This document shows, piece after piece, positions 1-24,220 of a DNA stretch of 64,000 bases (positions within the stretch are counted from its first letter, which is position 1; every line of letters starts with the position of its first letter). The notes beneath the pieces were generated by a model. The model was given only the letters and a program-made list of their open reading frames with translations. It made no database searches and had not been told where the DNA came from. A program made the position numbers and the translations under genes. The stretch is from Neocallimastix lanati (nom. inval.) (taxonomy: Eukaryota > Neocallimastigomycota > Neocallimastigomycetes > Neocallimastigales > Neocallimastigaceae), in assembly GCA_016946835.1 (NCBI GenBank), contig JACVTC010000024.1, positions 847,501-911,500 on the forward strand, written 5' to 3'.

Positions 1-12710
<12,710 letters not shown>

Positions 12711-12884
12711 ATTTATGAATTTTCAATTTTAATATTATTTCAAAAATGATTTAAATTTAAAAAGAATTAAAATATACATTCAATATTATTATTCATGTGT
12801 ATTATTACTCAAAAAATTAAAAAATTTTTTTTTTTTTCTTTTTTCTTTTTTTACTATAAATTTTATATTATAATTATTATTAAA

Positions 12885-13130
12885 TTATTTTTTGAATTTT
12901 TGTTATTAGATTTTCTTTTTAAAAAATACATTAATTAGATTATTATTTGAATTTTATAATTATTAATTGAATTTTATAATTGTTATTTGAATTTTGCAAT
13001 TATTATTTGAAATTTGTAATTATTTTTTGAATTTTTTGATTATTATTTGAATTTTGTGATTATTATTTGAATTTCGTAATTATTTTTTGAATTTTGTAAT
13101 TATTTTTTGAAATTTGAAAATATTATTTGT
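12885..13130. repeat. Degenerate 20-21-bp minisatellite
   Basis: About ten imperfect copies of a unit close to AATTATTATTTGAATTTTGT lie in direct orientation upstream of exon 1 of the giant gene. Copies differ by single bases, so the array is not recent. Confidence 0.7.
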
Positions 13131-13436
13131 TATAATATGTGAATTTTTAAAAATTTTAGTTTAAACTATCATTCTACATTTAATTTATAATAGAATAAAA
13201 TAATATATATATAATATATATTATTTAAAATTAATAATTTTAAAAATTTATTATCAAAATGTATAAAAAAACATATAATTTTCTTTAAAATTTTATTTTA
13301 AATGTTATTAATAAACATTATTAATATTATATATAATGAAATGTCCATTAATATAATAATTAAATAGATTTTTTAAATTTTCTCTTTATTTATAAAATTA
13401 ATTTAAGAAAATTCAAAATATACTTTTAAAAATTGG

Positions 13437-13481
<45 letters not shown>

Positions 13482-14374
13482 AAAATAAATTAATTGTACA
13501 TGTCAATTACTGTTAATTATAAAGGTTATGATGATATTTTTTCACCTTTACAAATAAAATAAGTTTGTATTGCTATTAAGAAATATGTTTAAAATAATAA
13601 TGACTTAATAAAAATGAAAAAAAAATAACAAATAAAATTATTAAAAATAAAATAAAATAAAATAAAAATTTATATTATATATATTAATAATTAATATTTA
13701 AAAGAATTTAATATTTATAAAGTTAAATAATTATTACTTCTATTACATTTCAAAAAGTTTAATATTTTAATAATATTAAACTAAAAAAATATATATATAT
13801 ATACAAAAGTAACTAATAAATATACCTTTTAATTTTTTTTTATTTTTATTTTTTTGATTAGAAAACATTTAAATACTGTAAATTAAATATAAGACTTTTT
13901 TTTTAATAATAATAAAAATTAAAAAATCTTAAATAAAAAAATATATATGTTTATAAAAAAAAATAAAAATGAAGTGAATTCTATTAGGTATTTATATTAA
14001 TAAATTTTAGTCAATTCTATTATGAATTTTTTTTTTTTTTAATATTTTTAAAATTAAGTTTAAGAAAAAAAAAATTCTAATTTCTATTGATTTATTTATT
14101 TAATATATTAATATATGAATGTTTATTATATCTTTTTTAATTAATTAAATGATTTATTTAATTTACTATATATTATTAATATATTATTAGTAATACGATA
14201 TAATATATAAATTATTTATTAAGTTATATATTCCATAAGAAATTAAACTTTATTGATTAAGAATTTTTTATTACTAATATATACTCAATTTATTATTAAT
14301 GTAATGTAATATATGTTAATATTATATACATATATATTTTTTATTAATTTTTATATATAATTAATTATATTTAA

Positions 14375-14852
14375 TTATTATTTATTATTTATTATTTATT
14401 ATTTATTATTTATTTATTATTTATTATTTATTATTTATTATTTATTTATTATTTATTATTTATTATTTATTTATTATTTATTATTTATTATTTATAATTT
14501 ATTATTTATTATTTATTATTTATTATTTATTATTTATTATTTATTATTTATTATTTATTATTTATTATTTATTATTTATTATTTATTATTTATTATTTAT
14601 TATTTATTATTTATTATTTATTATTTATTATTTATTATTTATTATTTATTATTTATTATTTATTATTTATTATTTATTATTTATTTCTTATTCATTATTT
14701 ATTATTTATTATTTATTATTTATTATTTATTATTTATTATTTATTATTTATTATTTATTATTTATTATTTATTATTTATTATTTATTATTTATTATTTAT
14801 TATTTATTATTTATGATTTATGATTTATGATTTATGATTTATGATTTATTAT
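14375..14852. repeat. Heptamer satellite (TTATTTA)n
   Basis: About 65 direct copies of the 7-bp unit TTATTTA with rare 4-bp TTTA slips. The right end changes to TGATTTA variants (14813-14847). The same heptamer in the opposite orientation (AATAAAT) forms arrays near 57.8, 58.6 and 63.2 kb. Confidence 0.9.
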
Positions 14853-15116
14853 TTATATTTAAATCAAATATATTAAACGTAAAATAAAAATAAATAGAAA
14901 TGTCTTTAAGAAAAGATTTATTATACTATTTCATAGTAATATGAAAACGTAACTACTAAAATATTTAATTGACAATTGATCAATATTTAACAATTTATCA
15001 ATTACTATGAATGGCTTTAATTTATGATGAATTTCAATTTTATATATTCTGCTATTTATTATTATAATAACAAATTCTAAATTTAGTTATTTTTTTAGAT
15101 TTCCTATATATATATA

Positions 15117-15150
<34 letters not shown>

Positions 15151-16510
15151 TTTTCAATAAAATCTTAACTTTCATTTTTATAATTGCTTTGATATATCCA
15201 TAAAATGACCAATAATACAATAAAAAATAAATAAAAAAAAAGTATATTTATAATAAAGTAAAAATAAATATAAATAAAAAAAAATTATTTCAAGGAATAT
15301 TTTATTATGAGATATTTCATTTTTATTTTTTTTAAATTAATATTAAAAAAAAATTTTTTTTTTTTCTTAACCTTGATTAAACTTTGTATTGGACATGAAC
15401 CACCACTTCTTACTTTTATTTATTTATTTAAAGAAAAAAAATTTTTTTTTATTCTTTATAAATTAAAGTTTATATATATTTATAAATATTTATATTTATA
15501 ATTATTTATCCTTAATTTTTATTAATATTAACCTTATTTCATCTTTATTGAACTAATCTTTATTATTTAATTATGCATGATCTATATAATAATAAATAAT
15601 ATATTTTAAATTTATTTTTAGAGACTTTTTTTTTTTTAAAAAAAAAATATTATTAAAAATATAACTATTATCATTTCATTATTGATATAGCTTTTAATTA
15701 TAAAATATTATGATAGTAATAAATATTTTATATTCATATGATTTATAATAAATTATTATTATATTATTATTATTATATAATTATTATAGTTCTATAAATA
15801 ATAAATAAATTATTTATATAAATAAATATTTAAAAAAAAAAAAAAAAAAAAAAAAAGCTAAATTTATTTAATTATAATTTATTTATATATTTAATTGTTA
15901 TTATTTTTAAATTTCAATTAAATTATAGATAGATAGATACTGTCATGACTGTTATTCCATGCAATACTATAAATGAAATAAAAGTTACTTTTCTAAGATA
16001 AGTCAATCTAATAATAAATATATAACCTTAAATGAAAAATGAAAAACTAATAATAAAATTAAAAATTAAAAAAATAAACTATAAATCTTACTTTTATAAA
16101 AGAATTATAAAATAATTAATATACTTTTTACTTTTCATAATAAAAATCGGGGATTAAATTATAACATGGACAAATAACTTATAAATTTTTTAATTTCTAA
16201 TTATTATATATTTGATGACCAATTTACTTAAAATATCTATTTTTTTTTATTATTTTTATTTTTATTTTATTTTTTTTTTTTTAATTACATATTAGATGAC
16301 TATTTAACTTTAAATTTTGATTTTTTGTTTAATCTTATTATAAAGTGACCATTTATTATATATTAATAATAATTATAATTATAATAATCTTCTTTAATAA
16401 ATCAATTTAACATAAATCAACAAAAACTTAAAAAGTTACATTTATAATAAATGCTATAAATAATATTATTTTAAGTTTGATATAATTAAAAAGATATTAT
16501 TTTATTACTA

Positions 16511-16553
<43 letters not shown>

Positions 16554-19500
16554 AAGAAAAAAGTACCAATAATCAAATATTTGTTATTAAATATTACTTT
16601 CAAATTGAAACTTTTTTTTTTTTTTTTATAGTATTCTTTCTAAAATATTTATTTCATAATATATTCATATATATTGATAATGAAATAATATTTAATATTA
16701 TTTTATTCATTATAATATTTTGTTTAATATATTTCATTCATTTTATAATATATTATAATACATTTCCTTTGCAATTGATAATGAAAATTATAATATAATT
16801 TAAAAAACTATAGATTATATATAATACATTCTAAGAGATTATTTATTTGCTTTATATTTATTCATTCATTTATTTATTCGCATATTAAAAAATCTAAGAT
16901 TATAAAAAACAAACACAAGAAAAAAATTATTTTTATTAATTATTTGTATTATTTTAAATGGTATTTTTATATAATATGTAACTACATATATTTCATATAC
17001 TATTTTAATTAATATCATCATATATAATTAATTGCAATACTATCTTAATAAAAAGTTTTTAAGCTCTTTCTAATATATAATTAATGATAATATTAATACT
17101 TTATTACTAATTATTATTATTACTATTATTATTTCACTATTATTATTATTATTATTATTATTATTTATAATTATTAGTTATTATTATTATTATTATTATT
17201 ATTATTGTTTATTATTATTATTATTTATTATTTTAAACATAAATTTTAATTATTACTTAATATAGTAATTATTAATTTACAATATATTCCTATTTTCATT
17301 TTTTTTAAAAACTTTTTCTATTTTTATATTAAATATATATTATAATATTTTATAATATATTATAGTATATAATATGGTTAATTTTCAAAAAAGGTTTTAA
17401 AAATTTAAAAATAATATATTAAATAGTTAACATTAATATATTATTATACTTAATAATTAAAAAGAAAACTCTTTTTCACAATTTAAAGTATTGCATATAT
17501 TATAATGTAAATATATATATGCAAATTAAATTAATTTTAATTAAAAAATTTTTACCAGTAAATATTCTGTGAAAATATAAACTTTATTTTATATATTTTT
17601 TTTGATTAAAAATTAGAAATGATAAGAGAGCAATAATTTATGGACAAAAATACATTACAGTAATAACAAACAATACAAAATAAATATATTAATAGATGAA
17701 TAATTAAATAGAGTATAATATATTGAGTAGTCTATTATATATTGAATAGCTTATTGTAATATATTATAATATATAACGTATATTATAATATTTATATTAA
17801 TTATATTTATAAATATATTTATGTATATATAGATATATATATTTTTTTTGCATTTTTGTTAAATTTTAAAAATTCGGTTTTTTTTTATATTATTATTATT
17901 TTTTCTTTTTTAACAAAAAATTGAAATTTTTATTACTTTAAATTATATATTATATGCAATAATATTAATGTAATTCATTCTATATCAATTCAATCTCATA
18001 TATAAGAAATAATATATTATATTAACTATATTCTTGTAATAAATTATTATTAAAAATATACTATTTAATTTTCATATTATTATTAATTATTATAGACATA
18101 ATTACTATATTAAAAAAAAACCCTTGTAAAATAATAGAATTATTTTACTATTTATTATAATTTATGAGAATAAAATTTTATTTTTATTTTTATATTTTAA
18201 TAATAATTTATCAACTATAAAAGGAGAATGAAAATAAAAAAAAAAAAGATTTTATATCTTTTATATATCTCTTACCTATTTATCACAACATTGGTTATCA
18301 TTATAAACTCAGAAATAAAAGCTTATTATTATATATTACATACAAAAACAAAATAATATATAATAATGTTATAATTTATTATATTATTTATCACAACATA
18401 GAATGTATTTAATATATATATTTCGGAAATATGAAAATGTATATTATTATTTCTCTATGCATTAACTCTTTAAAAATTAAAAATTAATATATAGTTATAT
18501 AATTAATGACAAAATAGGTTTTTCATATATAAATATATATTATTATTTAGTTAATATTGTGATAAAAGGAATAGAAATACATACATTGATACGAATTTAT
18601 CCCTTTTTTTTTATCAAATTGTAATAGTGTTATAATTAATATAAATATATATATATATTTAATTGAACAATAACTGATTTGTATGAATTAATATATATTG
18701 AATAAGAATTTAATTTATCAATTCTTCTTCAATTTCATTGAATCTTATTTTTTTTTTCACATAATTTTATATTACAATAAATATAAAATAATATATTTAA
18801 TTATTAAACTTCAGGAATACATAATAAGACGATAAGACATTTAACTCTAGAAAAAAAAATTTTTTTTTTTTTTTATTTTTTAATATTAATTTTAATCAAG
18901 CAAATACAATATGATATATTACAATAATATATTAGAAAACCTTTTCGAATGAATGAATCATTATTTTTTCTTTCATTTCACAATACTAACTTTAATAACA
19001 AAATTAATGTTATAGAACAAATAATTATTAATATTAATAATATAGTATTCATGAATTAAGTCTATTGTATATGTTTACATAAATAAATAATTAGCAAAGT
19101 TAAAAAATAATATAAACTTTTGACAAAAAATCTTGTGGAGTAAAAAAATAATATAAATATATATTTTTATTCTATATAGTTTGAAATTCTAAAAAAGAAA
19201 AAAAAATAAACAATAAAATAATAATAATAATATAAAAATTTAAATAATCATCATTTTCTTTTTCTTTGTATCTTTTTTTTTTTTTTTTTTTTTCTAAAGG
19301 TAAGTTATAATTTAAATAAATAGTAATTTATCCATATAAACAATCAAATTTAAAATTTTCAACTTCTTAAAAAGAAAAGAAGATTCATTTTAATTAAATT
19401 GAAATTAACATTAATATACATAAATAAAAAATATATATATATAAAATATTAAAATATGAATTAATAATTTATATATACTTATAGTCCATAAAATTATATT

Positions 19501-21542
19501 TGAAATTCATTTAAAATAAAGTATATAATAATAATAATTATAATATTAATATTAATATTAATAATTAAAAATAAAATAAAATAAAATTTGATAATTAATA
19601 ATTAATAATCTTGTAACTAATTATTAGTATTGATTTAGTAAAAAAAATTAATTTATTTGATCAAAAAATGTTGTTTTAAATTTTTAGAGAAATAAAAAAT
19701 TAAAAAAATTTTTGTAAATAAAAAAAAAATTATATAATAAAATATATTTTTAAATATATTAATTTATATATATATAAATATAAATAAAATATATATAAAA
19801 TTATATGAATGGTGAAGTAATATATTTATATATTAACTACTTTATAATTTTTGTGGTAAATATTAAAAATATAAAAATATAAAATATATATATTTTTTTA
19901 TAAAAAAAAAAAAAAAAAGAACTTAAAAAATGTTTACATATACAGTGAGTATATTTAAAATAAACATAAAATAGTTTACTTTTTTTTTTTATTTTTATTT
20001 ATTTTATGATCAATATTTTTTTTATATTATTATTTTTACAAATTATATTACCACAATAAAATAAATATATATAGAAAATATAAATAGAATAGTATTATAT
20101 TATATTAAAATATACTATTGTCATAAATAATTTTAACTATTTTTTTTTTGTAATTAAAAATAACAATATATAGATATTTGTATATGTAATAAGAATATTA
20201 ATGATAATATAGAATATTTATTGAAAAAAATATTATATATAGTATCTAATATTAATAATAATTAATTATTATCTAGAAACTAACAGTAATAAGTATTAAT
20301 ATTAAATTATAAACATAACAAAATAAAAATAAAAAATAAAAAAAAAAAAAAAAAAAAAAAAACATAAATTTATATATATTATGTACTAAAAAAAAAATAA
20401 ATAAATAAATAAAATAAAAATTAAAATAAGCAATATAAAGAAAAGTCTTTGTATAATTATTAAAGACTCTTCTTTGGATATTGATTAATACATCTGTAAA
20501 TATTACTCATACAAATATATGTTTATCTAATAAAATATAATTATAAATAAATTCAATAATATTAATCTAGAATAAAAAAAATATTATATTAAATTTACTT
20601 TTTTATAATAATAATAATAAAAAAAAATCATATATATCTATATCTATATATCTACATATAATGTTTATATATATATATATTAACATGTTTATATAATTTT
20701 ACATGATTTAATTAATATATATATATTATAAAATAAAAAATAAAAATAAAAATAAATGATATGGTTCAGTACAGTAGGAAAGGAAAAAAAAACTTCTTAA
20801 TAAAAATAATATGAAGTAATACTTGTTTATATATAAATTAATTTATATTGACATTTTAATATATATATATATTTATTTTTTTGTGGTAAAATAAATAAAA
20901 TTAATTAATTATTATATTTATATTATATATACATATAAAAAGAATATATATATTATAATTTAATCATTAATTATTTTTTGTATGTTTCTGTTTTTAAAGT
21001 AATTTAATTTAAATTTTTCTAAAAGGAAAAAAAGATATATAAATATTTTTAAAATATAAAATAAAATTACTTTTGAAAAAAATAAAAAAAATAAAAAAAA
21101 TAAAAAATAAAAAAAAAAAAAGAAAAAGATAAAAAAATTATTATAATAAAAGTTATAATATTAAATTTATATCAAATTCTATAAATTCTTTTTTTTAGTT
21201 TTGAATATATATTCATTTATATTAAACTTAATATTTTTTTTTTTTTTTAATACTAAATTTAAATTTCAGAAAAAAAATAATTTAATAAATAAATAAATAA
21301 TAATAATAATAATAATTCACTGATAATATAAAATTTGGAAATTAGGAAATTATGAATTCCCATTTTTAATATATGAAATGAAATAATTTAGAAAATAATC
21401 AAAAAAAAAAAAAAATAATTTGTTTCTAATTTAATTGAATTAAAAAAAAAATATACATATATATAAAATAAATATATTTCAAAAAAATATTTAAATAAAA
21501 AAGGATTAAAATAGTTTAACGTTTCAATTTCACAAATCAAAA

Positions 21543-21585
<43 letters not shown>

Positions 21586-22417
21586 CTAATATCTAATATT
21601 TAAATTTATTAACATACTTTTTATTCCTTGGTAACAATTTAACAAATATCAATTGTGTATATATTTTCCATATAATTATTATAATCATTTAAATAAATGG
21701 AAATAATTTAAAGTTCATCCACCTTTAATTTTTTTTATTAAATATGAACAATAATAATATAATTTAAAATAAATAAATTAAATCCTAATTTTTTTTTTTT
21801 TTTTTATTTTTACAATAATTTTTATAAAGAATAAATTATTTAGAACAAAAAAAAAAAAAAAAAAATGACTTTTCATTTAAACGGTTTTTTTTTTTTATAT
21901 TTATTTTATTTATTTATTTATTTATTTTTAATATTGTATAATATTAAAATTCTAAAGTATTATAGTTATTATAAAGTATTTCATTTTATTAAGTCTTTAA
22001 ATAGTTTGAAATAAATATTTTTATATATTTAAATATATCATATAAAAAGATTTTATTTTTTATTTCTTTTCTTTTCTATTAATAATCATTTCAAAATATA
22101 AAATAAAATATATTTATATTTTAATAAAACTTTTAAAATTATTCGATGCCAATTTTTTTTTTTTTTTTCATTCCTAACCACCTCCTTTTTTTTCTTTTCT
22201 TTTATTTTCTGTAAAATAATTATAGTAACATTTTTTAATAAATCATATCATATTTAATTTAAATAAATGAATTTTATTGGGTCTACCTTCTTATTTTTTA
22301 TTTTTATTTTTATTTTTATTTTTATTTTTATTTTTATTTTTTAAATATAATTATTTATATATATAAATAATATTTATATTCATAATAAAATAAAATAATT
22401 ATAGATTAAAATTGTTC

Positions 22418-22490
22418 TGCGAAGTGTGAGGTTCGAACTCACGACCTTAAGATTATGAGACTTACGCGCTGCCGACTGCGCCAACTTCGC
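22418..22490 (-). tRNA. tRNA-Met (CAU), elongator type
   Basis: On the minus strand a complete cloverleaf of 73 nt. Acceptor GCGAAGT pairs with ACTTCGC, with discriminator A. The D-stem is GCGC/GCGC. The anticodon loop is CTCATAA (CAU), and its stem keeps the T:T mismatch typical of eukaryotic elongator tRNA-Met. The T-stem is GTGAG/CTCAC with loop TTCGAAC. No intron and no encoded CCA. Internal promoter boxes are present (A box around TGGCGCAGTCGG, B box around GTTCGAAC), and a TTTT terminator follows 6-7 nt after the 3' end (22408-22411). The Ty3-type element begins 15 bp from its 5' end. Confidence 0.95.
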
Positions 22491-22500
22491 TATTTTCAAT

Positions 22501-22505
22501 TTTTT
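22501..22505. repeat. Left target-site duplication TTTTT
   Basis: Five T directly before the left LTR, matched by 28678-28682 after the right LTR. Five bases is the Ty3-type duplication length. The site is a T-run, so a chance match is possible, but both LTR ends define it exactly. Confidence 0.75.
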
Positions 22506-23108
22506 TGATACGGTATTTACCCAAATACCTTAAATTATAATAATTTTAATATTTCTCCATATAAATATGTTTTAAATCTATTTTATTAATTAATTATTAT
22601 CTTTATTAACTTTATCAATATTTCCTTTATTATTATATAAATATATATATTATTAATTATTAATATTTTGCTATAAAATAAATATTTTATTATATTCTTA
22701 TTATATTTTTATTATACATTTGATAAATTTTATTTTATATTATAAATTTTTTTATTATTTTTATTATTAATATTCATATCTAAAATTTTATTATTATTTT
22801 ATTGTTACACAAAATTATTTTTAACTAATCAATGTATTACCAAAATTTATAAAATATTTTGTAATAATATTATTTTAAATCTCTCTCTTTTCTTTTTTTT
22901 AATGTAATGGAGGAATAAATAAATAAATGAACAAATAAATAAATGGATGAATAATATATAGTTAAATAAATTTTTAAATAAATAAATTAATAAATAATCA
23001 ATAAATAAATAAATAAATATTGTATAAGTTTTTCGTAATTTTTATACGTCTACTATCTATTTACCAATATATTATTATACATCCATCAATTTCAAAAGTC
23101 CTGTACCA
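22506..23108 (+). repeat. 5' long terminal repeat
   Basis: 603 bp, starting TGATACGGTATTTACCC and ending GTCCTGTACCA. It is very AT-rich, like the host spacers, unlike the internal coding region. It aligns end to end with 28075-28677 without a difference noticed by eye. Confidence 0.95.
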
Positions 23109-23240
23109 TAATTTCTGGCGAGCTATGCAGGACCAAAGTATAATAATATGAAACATTAATAGATAGTAAAAAAGAAAGAAGATTAAATAAAATATTATAA
23201 ACGAAATAATAATAATAATAATAAAGCAAATAAAATAAAA

Positions 23241-23318
<78 letters not shown>

Positions 23319-23324
23319 AAAGAA
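23109..23324 (+). promoter_or_regulatory. Retroelement leader with candidate primer-binding site and long A tracts
   Basis: Seven bases after the LTR, TGGCGAGCTATGCAGG (23116-23131) has the TGG start expected of a tRNA primer-binding site. I cannot assign the tRNA, and it does not match the adjacent tRNA-Met. Two long A runs broken by one C (about 23242-23316) fill the leader before gag. Self-priming is an alternative. Confidence 0.4.
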
Positions 23325-24197
23325 ATGAAGATCAGGGAACTCGAAGAGATTCTACCTCGTCTAAACGAAACAGCAAGAGATGTGGATTCTTGGGGTGATG
23401 AATTTGCTAGGATCATGAGACTAGCAAACATCACTGAACCTATGAACATACATTCCTGGGCTATGGAATGTGTGGAAGGCAAACTAAGAGGTATACTACA
23501 AGACTTAGTAACTACCGACGAAGAAGGGGGAAAGAAGTATCCATCCATCGACCAGATGAAAAAGGCTATAGAAGATGCACTTGAAGTTACTCCCCAGGAA
23601 AAATGCAAGAGACTCCAGAAACTTAGAATCAGAAAGGGTGAAAGTATTCAAAACTTTAACTGGAGGTACAAAAAGCTTTATAATAGTCTTTCCAAACTAT
23701 ACCAATCTTTCATTACGGTAGACGATTACATTGAATCCATTGCTAGTAGACCTTATGCAAGGTCTCAAGTAATCACCCAAAGGTGTTATGATCTGGAGGA
23801 TGCCTTCGAAGAAGCCGAACTAGCCGAAAGGGCTGAAGAAAACTTCCTACGTAAGCCTGAAACTGTTTTAGCAACATTTCAATCCAACCAACCTTATTAT
23901 TATAAAGTCAACTACGGAGGTCATCCATTCAAGGGCTTTGGTAACCGAAAATACAACACAAGGGATAACGACCGAAGCGATTATAGGTATGTAAAAGAAA
24001 ATAAACTGAAGTCAAATCAAGAACAGACTAGAAGACGCCAAGATAATTCAAGCACACATCAACAAAATAATAGAAAATGCTATAAATGTGGTCAAGTGGG
24101 ACACTACTTAAACCAATGTCCTTACTCTTTCAGGGAATTAGCAGAGATGGAAGAAAAAGGCCAACTTCAAAAAGAAAATAAGTCTTTAAACTGGTAA
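23325..24197 (+). CDS. gag: Gag (capsid and nucleocapsid) of the Ty3-type element
   Basis: 290 residues. The first two thirds resemble a retrotransposon Gag capsid (helical, with WAMECVEGKLRGILQDL), followed by a basic stretch. A CCHC zinc knuckle, CYKCGQVGHYLNQC (from residue 252), binds nucleic acid and packages the RNA. The ATG at 23325 is the first in frame after the A-rich leader; the upstream frame is poly-Lys and adds nothing. The stop TAA at 24195-24197 comes two codons after a -1 slippery site, and pol overlaps in the -1 frame. Confidence 0.9.
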   Translation: MKIRELEEILPRLNETARDVDSWGDEFARIMRLANITEPMNIHSWAMECVEGKLRGILQDLVTTDEEGGKKYPSIDQMKKAIEDALEVTPQEKCKRLQKLRIRKGESIQNFNWRYKKLYNSLSKLYQSFITVDDYIESIASRPYARSQVITQRCYDLEDAFEEAELAERAEENFLRKPETVLATFQSNQPYYYKVNYGGHPFKGFGNRKYNTRDNDRSDYRYVKENKLKSNQEQTRRRQDNSSTHQQNNRKCYKCGQVGHYLNQCPYSFRELAEMEEKGQLQKENKSLNW

Positions 24198-24220
24198 AAG
24201 GAAGAAGGGAAACTTCCTTT
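24185..24220 (+). promoter_or_regulatory. -1 programmed ribosomal frameshift signal (gag-pol)
   Basis: The heptamer T TTA AAC (24185-24191) is in the gag frame exactly as X XXY YYZ requires. After a five-base spacer follows an 8-bp perfect hairpin: AAAGGAAG (24197-24204) pairs with CTTCCTTT (24213-24220) around an 8-base loop. The gag stop codon lies between them. The -1 frame has been open since 24182 and continues into pol. Confidence 0.9.

Larger units (their letters stand above)
12711..22417. other. Gene-free AT-rich spacer
   Basis: Nearly pure A/T with homopolymers and no coding-like stretch that I can support. It contains a degenerate 20-21-bp tandem repeat around TTATTTGAATTTT (12885-13130), an A-run at 13441-13478, and the large heptamer array described separately. 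Small patches of higher complexity near 15360-15410 and 15945-15975 match nothing I recognise. Confidence 0.6.

Noticed and set aside
13826-13869. Possible extra first exon of the giant gene on the minus strand (starts MFSNQKNKNKKKLK, then GTATAT)
   Set aside because: A donor-like site exists, but the exon at 12710 has its own ATG and no acceptor AG in front, and the peptide is only low-complexity Lys/Asn.
22506-23108. Adjacent tRNA-Met as primer of the retrotransposon
   Set aside because: The sequence after the LTR (TGGCGAGC) is not complementary to this tRNA's 3' end, which would require TGGTGCGAAG.
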